Shown in pieces: positions 59,101 through 64,000 of a stretch of 64,000 bases of DNA. The translations under genes and the position numbers were made by a program. The notes under the pieces were generated by a model. It was not told the DNA's origin. It saw only the letters and a program-made list of their open reading frames with translations, and did no database searches. Position 1 is the first letter of the stretch, and each line of letters begins with the position of its first letter. The DNA is from Anthopleura xanthogrammica (lineage: Eukaryota; Cnidaria; Anthozoa; Actiniaria; Actiniidae): the NCBI GenBank assembly GCA_964019055.1, contig OZ025215.1, positions 10,073,708 through 10,137,707 on the forward strand, read 5' to 3'.

Positions 59101-60214
59101 TTCTGATTGGCTGAGACGTTATATTGCGCGCTGACTGGTTCAACGGATTTCATCAATCCGTACCTTCACCGTACCGTGCGTCTACGTTTTTCACAGTCAT
59201 ACGAAAACCATTGGCTGAACATTGGCAGTATTCGACGTTCTGGTGGCTTACCTTTGCAGACAGCAGGATGGGTTTGGTTACAAGATGAAAACTCGTACAT
59301 CCTAGATGGACATGGCTGTGTACATTCTGGTCAAGCAGAAACAAGTAGAGATTAATAATATTACAAGAATCTTACCCAGAACTTGCGCTGAGGCGACTGA
59401 TGGCAAACTTACCAAACACACATCTTGGTTGCCCTCTGCCATCTTGAATCATCTTCTTCCCACGTGGACACACACATAATCCAGTCAGGGGTTCACACGT
59501 ACCCGTATGACACGTCTTGTTCGAGAGGATGCACATATCTTTTGGAGCTGGTGATGCATTCTCTACATCTGAAAAGTGAAACAAGCAGCAATGCTATAAA
59601 AGTTCTTTGTGTAACGAAAAATGAAACCGTTTTACGGGTAGTTCAGTTGTCATTTGGAATTTGGAATCCAAAAATTGAAATTTTATCGATACCCTGGAAC
59701 AATTCTTTGACTGATCGAAGTCAGGGCACGGCTATCTCACAGATTAGTTACGGATGCATGCAAATGAGATGCAAATGAGATATTCTTTTGTTTTAAGAAC
59801 CATACAAGTGAGGCTATCGGGTCGGTACAATGCTTGTTATCTCATTTGCATCTCATTTGCATGCATCCGTAATAACAGCTATTGGAATTGGATGTTAGGT
59901 TTTGCAGGAGGAGGAAAATCGGAGAAATTGGAGGAAAAAACATCGAATCAAGAGAGAGACCAAACAGTCCGGATAATTAGAGCTAATCTTGTATGAACTC
60001 GCAGTATGGGAGTGAAGTGGCGCTTACCAAAAACAAGAACAGATCCGTTCTTATATTCCAGAGTATCTACTTGATTGTTGTTATCCTCGTTGAAGAATAC
60101 ACTCGAGTCAGGTTTGAGAAACCCGTCAGGGACTGTTATCACGAGGTCCACTGTAACCAAGTACAACTGCGCATGCGTAACACAAATCGTTGCTATGACA
60201 ACCACAAGTGTCAT
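52689..60214 (-). CDS. Large multi-pass membrane protein with EGF/TNFR-like ectodomain, unknown family
   Basis: Complete 10-exon model, all GT-AG and phase-consistent: 60028-60214, 59413-59568, 59252-59326, 58833-58907, 58660-58721, 56733-58185, 54636-56323, 54164-54396, 53693-53890, 52689-53130. It totals 4,569 nt, 1,522 residues. Signal peptide about 1-15; EGF-like module (63-114); two half TNFR-type Cys repeats (115-164); a 484-residue Cys-rich glycosylated ectodomain (186-669); TM1 about 738-760; TM2 about 782-812; a 240-residue loop with coiled-coil-like heptads (820-940); TM3 1058-1083; a charged Ser/Glu-rich segment (1084-1205); a hydrophobic patch 1207-1226; TM4 1239-1260; a loop with six Cys; TM5 1404-1431; basic tail. 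Five passes with an outside N-terminus recall the prominin layout, but the sequence does not. The start could lie farther upstream (see 60819-62088). I do not recognise the family. Confidence 0.83.
53227..53392. mobile_element. TIR element (CCAGAGCTGGACCCACTTT ends)
   Basis: The left end CCAGAGCTGGACCCACTTT is matched by the inverted AAAGTGGGTCCAGTTCTGG. The interior has two GCGCGCGC stretches. Lies in the last intron of the multi-pass gene. Confidence 0.7.
53431..53608 (-). mobile_element. tRNA-headed SINE with A and B boxes
   Basis: On the minus strand: GGGTGGCATAGCGGTGAAGT (A-box-like), then GACCCGGATTCGATTCCCGC (B box), followed by a body with GGTTTTCTCTGAATTATC and GGTTTTCCTCCC. The head is better preserved than in the other copies; the 3' tail seen elsewhere is missing. 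It sits in an intron next to the TIR element at 53227. Confidence 0.72.
53693..53890 (-). CDS. Second-loop Cys exon
   Basis: 198 nt, phase 2-2. Acceptor TTTCTTGCAG, donor GTAGGT. Four Cys in the extracellular loop between TM4 and TM5 (FQC, EYC, GQC, LEC); amphipathic Lys-rich start. Confidence 0.78.
54012..54114. mobile_element. TIR element (AAACAAGGTGCATTCTGGTC ends)
   Basis: A perfect ~22-bp inverted repeat at both ends around a 58-bp centre, in the intron below the TM4 exon. Confidence 0.7.
54164..54396 (-). CDS. TM4 exon
   Basis: 233 nt, phase 0 in and 2 out. Encodes a clear transmembrane helix (VLGVMGLLLIYVVIVTA) and the start of the second luminal/extracellular loop. Donor CAG|GTTTGT. 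Confidence 0.8.
54636..56323 (-). CDS. 563-codon membrane and coiled-coil exon
   Basis: A single 1,688-nt exon, phase 1 in and 0 out. Starts with a short extracellular part (one Cys), then TM1 (VYALGAALALLSGLLVF), a basic cytoplasmic turn (KDKMHRDRDSRLH), TM2, a long charged helical loop, repeated Phe/Asp-rich strands (SFSLDSFDAYFDDF), TM3 and an acidic Ser-rich cytoplasmic segment ending in a hydrophobic patch. The unbroken length and charge pattern leave no doubt it is coding. Confidence 0.9.
56733..58185 (-). CDS. 484-codon ectodomain exon
   Basis: A single 1,453-nt exon, phase 0 in and 1 out. The N-terminal half is mixed alpha/beta with sequons. The centre holds a dense Cys cluster (CGECRANC, then CFDCCFVGCTCPSCICG with flanking Cys), which could bind metal or form tight disulfides. 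The C-terminal half is beta-rich with repeated sequons (NYT, NCS, NLT, NQS, NRT). No domain family recognised. A HAP2/GCS1-type fusogen ectodomain was considered and not supported. Confidence 0.85.
58258..58385. mobile_element. Palindromic MITE, 'GGACAAAAC' family, copy 3
   Basis: Arms AATTTGAAGGACAAAAC and inverse, centre TTCTCAGGAGATTG, and TTGACGTCACGTGC with a full CRE palindrome (TGACGTCA) at the right end before AAGGGGTCTATAG. Confidence 0.7.
58660..58721 (-). CDS. Linker exon (62 nt)
   Basis: Acceptor TTTTATTCAG, donor GTATAT. Changes phase from 1 to 0. Encodes a short hydrophilic linker (ISQLPRIKVSTNVIYEDL) before the large ectodomain exon. Confidence 0.68.
58833..58907 (-). CDS. TNFR-like half-repeat exon 2
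   Basis: 75 nt, phase 1-1, exactly the length of its neighbour. Encodes CRPLCSFKEFESTACAGKTD followed by Arg-Lys-Cys, a close match to the TNFR motif ending 'TDRKC'. The two equal exons look like a tandem exon duplication. Confidence 0.72.
59252..59326 (-). CDS. TNFR-like half-repeat exon 1
   Basis: 75 nt, phase 1-1. Encodes C-x-x-x-C, then MYEFSSC, then C before the donor: the pattern 'C..PC....Y...SC.....VC' of a TNFR Cys half-repeat. Too short for ORF scanning; supported by splice sites (TTGACCAG, GTAAGC) and its twin exon. Confidence 0.7.
59413..59568 (-). CDS. EGF-like exon of the multi-pass protein
   Basis: 156 nt, phase 1-1. Six cysteines in EGF-like spacing with CHTGTCEPLTGLCVCPRGK at the core. 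Donor GTAAGT. A typical shuffled module. Confidence 0.82.
59655..59960 (-). mobile_element. SINE copy interrupted by a nested palindrome
   Basis: On the minus strand the SINE body (TCGATGTTTTTTCCTCC, CCTGCAAAACCTAACATCC) and tail (ATAGCCGTGCCCTGACTTCG, terminus GATAAAATTTCAATTTT) are separated by the 125-bp palindrome at 59748-59872. It lies in an intron. Confidence 0.7.
59748..59872. mobile_element. Palindromic MITE with paired octamer motifs
   Basis: A perfect 35-bp inverted repeat begins TTACGGATGCATGCAAATGA and continues GATGCAAATGAGATA. Each arm has two copies of ATGCAAAT. It is inserted in the SINE at 59655-59960, so it is younger than that copy. Confidence 0.8.
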
Positions 60215-60329
60215 ATGCAAAGTGCTGGGGTTTGAACCAACATCGTACATACGACGCTTTTGTGAAAAGGTCCTGGGAATTGCTGGAAAAAGATCGAAGA
60301 ATCGAGGGTTAGTTTTGAGAAGTCGTGAT

Positions 60330-60800
60330 TACAATCACAATAATGATAATCATCATTATCATCAAACATCATCAATCATTATGATCATCAATCGTGATTA
60401 TCATCATATACTATCACCGATATACATCATCTTCATCATCATTAACCCTGACAATCTTTATCTTCATTCACATCATATCATTACCAGTCATCATCATTCA
60501 CTCATCATCATCATCATTCAATAATCATCGTCAACATCATCATTATTATTTATTCGGCTTCATCATCATCATTTATTCATCATCATCATCTTCATCACCA
60601 TCATTATCACCATCATTCACTCATCACCCTCATCACCATTATTATCGCCACCACCACCATCATCATCATCATCATCATCATCCACTCATCATCATCACCA
60701 TTTTCACCATCATTCACTCATCACCATCATCACCAGTTACCATTATTATCACCATCATCATCATCATCATCATCTTCATCATCATCCACCTATCATACAC
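60330..60800. repeat. (ATC)n trinucleotide-rich region
   Basis: Degenerate CATCAT/CATTAT blocks over 470 bp, between the small type I protein exons and the signal-peptide exon of the multi-pass gene. The His/Ile-rich plus-strand frames are repeat translation. Confidence 0.93.
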
Positions 60801-60818
60801 TGTAACATCTCCTGTTTG

Positions 60819-62088
60819 TTATAACCAATCATTAGCTAGCAGCGACACACCTCTTTTCGCCTGGCTGTCTTTAAAACCCTCATTCAGTACCATGGCTCTC
60901 GTTTTCTTTTTCCACCAGCAGAAGTACAACACAATAGACACGAGGATACAAATAACAAAAAACCCAGAAACAGATATTGCGACTATTAGCATTATCTGGT
61001 CTTTGGGTGGGTTTTGAAGGGTTTCAGGAGATTCCATCTTGTACTGCAAATAAAGATAAAAAGATGAGATGTTGACAATCAAAACAAAAGTATGGCAGAT
61101 GTCAGAATTAATCTCCATTGCCTTCAAACAATTGTTTCAGATCAAGGCATTTGGGTCAACAATACAGTAAATGTATAGATACTGACCCAAATGCCACGAC
61201 TTAAAACAATTGTTTGAAGGCAATGAAATATGACTCTAACATATCTGCTATTACATTGTTACGTTGTTTGGTTTTGGAAAGAAGAATGCGTTACTCACCA
61301 CTTCAAGCACAATGGAATGGTTATCCGACGCCATTCTGTAGTTCGTTTGTATTTGGCTTGTGTTAATGCTACCAGCGACGGTAATATTAGCCTCGATGGA
61401 AAACACAGACCCATTCATGAACACAACCTTGCCCTGAAATAAAGAAAAGCGAAAAGATAAGCTCAACGAAAAAGACAGAAGAGCAAAATTAGTATAAGTT
61501 AGAGATATTTTAAGGGTATTCTTTTGTTCAATATTTACGCCCAGTATCTTATAGTGAGTGAGAAAAGTTGGTCCATTTCTAGACTATATTTTTGCAAAAA
61601 CAGTCCCATTCACCACTTTCCATACATCGGTTAACTGCCCACAGACAAAGCATTCAATCGAGGCTGCAAGATAGTTTCAAACGATTATTCAAATTTGAAC
61701 CTTGCAGCCTCGACTGAATGCTTTGTGTTTGACCAGTGAACCGATGTATGGAAAGTGGTGAATTAAACTGCCATTCGACCGACCCATATCCAATATTCTC
61801 CAATGATAATATTGCTGTTTGAGTATTTTCTTGTGTGTGTTTGTATTGTTGTGTATATTCTGAGGCTAATTGCAGAATTGAAAGTTTAAGCGTAGTTCTG
61901 TTTCCACCTACCGGTAGATTGTGACGTATCGTCAAAGTCCTTGGACCCAATGAGCCCACAGTCCCTGATGGCAGCCCATTGAACAAGCGCACTTCATTCG
62001 TCGTGTTCAATATTCCGTGCACTGGAATCGTACCAATCACGTGAACAAACATCAAAGTATAAATAAATGGAATTATTGTCGTCGACAT
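60819..62088 (-). CDS. Small type I membrane protein (or N-terminal part of the multi-pass gene)
   Basis: Exons 61912-62088, 61299-61433 and 60819-61043, phases 0/0. If it stops at 60819 it has 178 residues: signal peptide to about 25 (IIPFIYTLMFVHVIG), a small glycosylated ectodomain (sequons NTT, NGS, NIT, NTS, NHS), TM (MLIVAISVSGFFVICILVSI), basic stop-transfer (WWKKKTR) and a short tail. An acceptor just above the ATG (CATTTTCAG) implies a 5' UTR intron. The alternative is a donor at 60850 (AAAGAG|GTGTGT) that joins in phase 1 to the acceptor at 60283, giving one 1,713-residue protein. No family recognised. Confidence 0.62.
61116..61225. mobile_element. Palindromic MITE (CATTGCCTTCAAACAATTG ends)
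   Basis: CATTGCCTTCAAACAATTGT at the left end and its inverse at the right, with inner arms AAGGCATTTGGGTCA/TGACCCAAATGCC. It occupies the intron between the second and third exons of the small membrane protein. Confidence 0.75.
61609..61762. mobile_element. Palindromic MITE (TTCACCACTTTCCATACATC ends)
   Basis: Long inverted repeat: TTCACCACTTTCCATACATC and GGTT on the left, the exact inverse on the right. The inner arms contain GCAGCCTCGA and AAGCATTCA motifs. It lies 150 bp below the donor of the signal-peptide exon. Confidence 0.75.
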
Positions 62089-62221
62089 TCTGAAAATGAA
62101 GGTAACTGAGACATAAGAACAACAGAAATCTTTGAACTCACTTGAAATGGTTGCAAGTTTACGCACGAAAAACCGTCGCAAAACCTTACGAGCTCAACTC
62201 CACTTCGATTCGCGAGTACGA

Positions 62222-62335
62222 GTTAGCAGTGCCCTGTCTTTGATCAGCCCAGAAGTCGTTTCAGGGTCCGATCTCTGAGTTAGCCGCGCCCAGACTTTGA
62301 TCAGCCCAGAGGTTGTTTCAGGGTATCGATAAAAT
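62222..62335 (+). mobile_element. SINE 3'-tail fragments, two copies
   Basis: Two tandem tails (TTTGATCAGCCCAGAAGTCG and TTTGATCAGCCCAGAGGTTG), the second ending in the SINE terminus GATAAAATATGAAG. Confidence 0.78.
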
Positions 62336-63500
62336 ATGAAGTTCTTTATGTCCTGTTTTCGACACAAACAATAATTCGAAGGATTTTGTTTTTTTTGCTT
62401 TGGGGGAAAACATTGTTGTTCCTTTATCTTGTTAGCACAATATACAATTTTAATTCTGCCCATGAAACAAAAAATGCTAAGCAAGAAGGCACATCATATA
62501 CTAATGGTTTCCTACACGAGTTTACAGTGGCCAAGAAACAACAACGAAAACCCATTTGAATGTCATGGCAAAATGGAACATTTCACTAGAAAGTAAGTTC
62601 TACAAACAGTGAAACAAAGAAATAGAACAAAAACATAACAACAAACATAAGGAAATGGCATTAAAAACTTCTAATCATAAATTCTTCAACAAAATATTTT
62701 CATCCTTACCTTCGCACTTTAGTATAAATAAAATAAATATTTTCAAAATATAATCTTGTTTCCTCTGGTTGTTAACCTTCAGCGCTGATATTCTTCTACT
62801 GAACGGCCTTCAGTTTTTCTTATTTATAATTCAGCTTAAACATACTGATGGTGATGTCATCAGTCATTTGCTTTTCAGCACTTCCGGTCCTCCACTTCCG
62901 GTATTGTCACATTTGTCCTCTAAGGTCAAAAGTAAGAAAGTTAAACTCAAAATAGTAATATTAATAAATAATTATTTTCATAGGTTTGATTATACTTGCC
63001 TTATATGGAAGAGGTAGTATTTTGGATGGGTTTGAAGTCTGGAGGTAATTGCGTGTGATTCAACACGACATATTCACAGAAGTCCAAAAATGTGTAAATA
63101 TGGAATCTTTAAATGTAGGAACCCTTAGAATTTAAAAAGTGAAACTTTTGCCACAATTTAGGGATTTTCATGGATTAAAAATACTTTTCCACACAAACCA
63201 CACACAAATACTATCATTTTATTAGAAATGTGTTTCCTCAGTGTACGTGAATAAAAAAAGGATGTGAAGAAAGCGAAAACCACAGAAATAAAGGTTAAAA
63301 TCGTGATAATTTGAACATCGATATTCCTTTTTTTGTCACTTGTCGGAAACTGGTTTGAAAACAGGTGAAAACTTGAAAGGTTTAATTAGAAGCAGGAAAC
63401 CAGTAAAACAAGTAAAAGGGAAAGTAAAGAAAGTGAAGTAGGAGGAAAGCCGTACATGGAGTATAAAAATATCAAATATTTCTTTAAATGGTCTTAAGAA
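62336..63500. other. Intergenic, no supported gene
   Basis: AT-rich unique sequence upstream of the minus-strand gene cluster. It presumably includes that cluster's promoter, but no clear TATA or CCAAT arrangement was found. Confidence 0.45.
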
Positions 63501-63508
63501 AAGCAGTG

Positions 63509-63690
63509 AAGAAATAAATTTAAGAAAAAACACCACCGACTTCAATTTTACAGACATGTTTGTCTTATATATTAATTGTACGCTTACGTTTTTGTCATTA
63601 AATCACTGATGATGGCGGACGTTTCTGCCGAAACATGTCTGTAAAATTGAAGTCTGTGGTGTTTTTTCTTAAATTTCTTTAAATATAAGA
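63509..63690. mobile_element. Large inverted repeat with hammerhead-like core
   Basis: Arms of about 45 bp: AAATTTAAGAAAAAACACCA and CCGACTTCAATTTTACAGAC and ATGTTT on the left, inverted on the right with one or two mismatches. At the right-arm junction the sequence reads CTGATGA, a GGCGGA/TCTGCC hairpin, then GAAAC, resembling a hammerhead ribozyme core. No reverse transcriptase is present. Confidence 0.6.
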
Positions 63691-64000
63691 AAGATACAGA
63701 GTGAGATATTCAGACAGGAAGGCTGTTGTTGACGCTTCTGTTATCAGCACGACTTGTTTCAGCAGGTCTGTGTCGAATAATGTCTAAAATATTGAGTTAA
63801 AGATGAAAATAAATAAACTATGTGATTGTTGAAATTTTTGGATGTTGCACATAAAAAATTCCCTGGGCTGGTTGGAAAAAGATGTGTGTAAGGGAGGGAT
63901 GGGTGGGTGGGTAGGGTTATCCGGTATTCCTCCCTCCGTAAAAATCAACATGTGAGTGAGTGTTGTGTGTTGTAAATAGTGATAATCATATTCATTACTA

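Noticed and set aside
60075..61017. His/Ile-rich plus-strand proteins
   Set aside because: Translation of the ATC microsatellite and the antisense of real minus-strand exons.

Overview
This is a eukaryotic, intron-rich, AT-rich genomic window. The gene content points to an anthozoan cnidarian (stony coral or sea anemone). The evidence is modular secreted proteins with phase-1 exons (WSC-like, uromodulin-type D8C, Ig, SEA, EGF and TNFR-like modules), an intronless divergent class A GPCR, many palindromic MITEs, a tRNA-derived SINE family and long microsatellites. Species assignment is inference. No complete rRNA, tRNA, CRISPR or bacterial gene was seen.

Four gene models could be assembled by hand from GT-AG sites with matching phases. 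(1) 222-8,046, minus: an adhesion or receptor-like protein with signal peptide, WSC-like Cys-rich module, D8C, five Ig domains and a SEA domain; its 3' end lies beyond the left edge. (2) 10,059-14,734, minus: a complete 8-exon, 457-residue pancreatic-lipase-family enzyme with a PLAT domain. The catalytic triad is intact, but the lid and beta9 loops are very short, which suggests a phospholipase A1. (3) 34,755-35,705, plus: a 316-residue single-CDS-exon GPCR. (4) 52,689-60,214, minus: a complete 10-exon model of a large multi-pass membrane protein (1,522 residues) with EGF-like and TNFR-like modules, a 484-codon Cys-rich ectodomain exon, coiled-coil loop and about five membrane passes; I recognise no family. 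Directly upstream (60,819-62,088, minus) a small type I membrane protein reads in the same direction. It may be a separate gene or the N-terminal part of gene 4, because the phases match.

Between the genes, 14.7-34.4 kb and 35.7-49.4 kb are gene-poor and hold microsatellites, tandem repeats and MITEs. Around 51.5-52.3 kb a short exon-like unit is tandemly repeated on the plus strand, with frameshifts in most copies. A tRNA-headed SINE family recurs across the window, and its 3' end alone has been amplified about 14 times at 44.75-45.54 kb.

The strongest leads for something undescribed are the gene-4 membrane protein, the possible fusion with its upstream neighbour, the SINE-tail array, the repeated exon unit and the lidless lipase.
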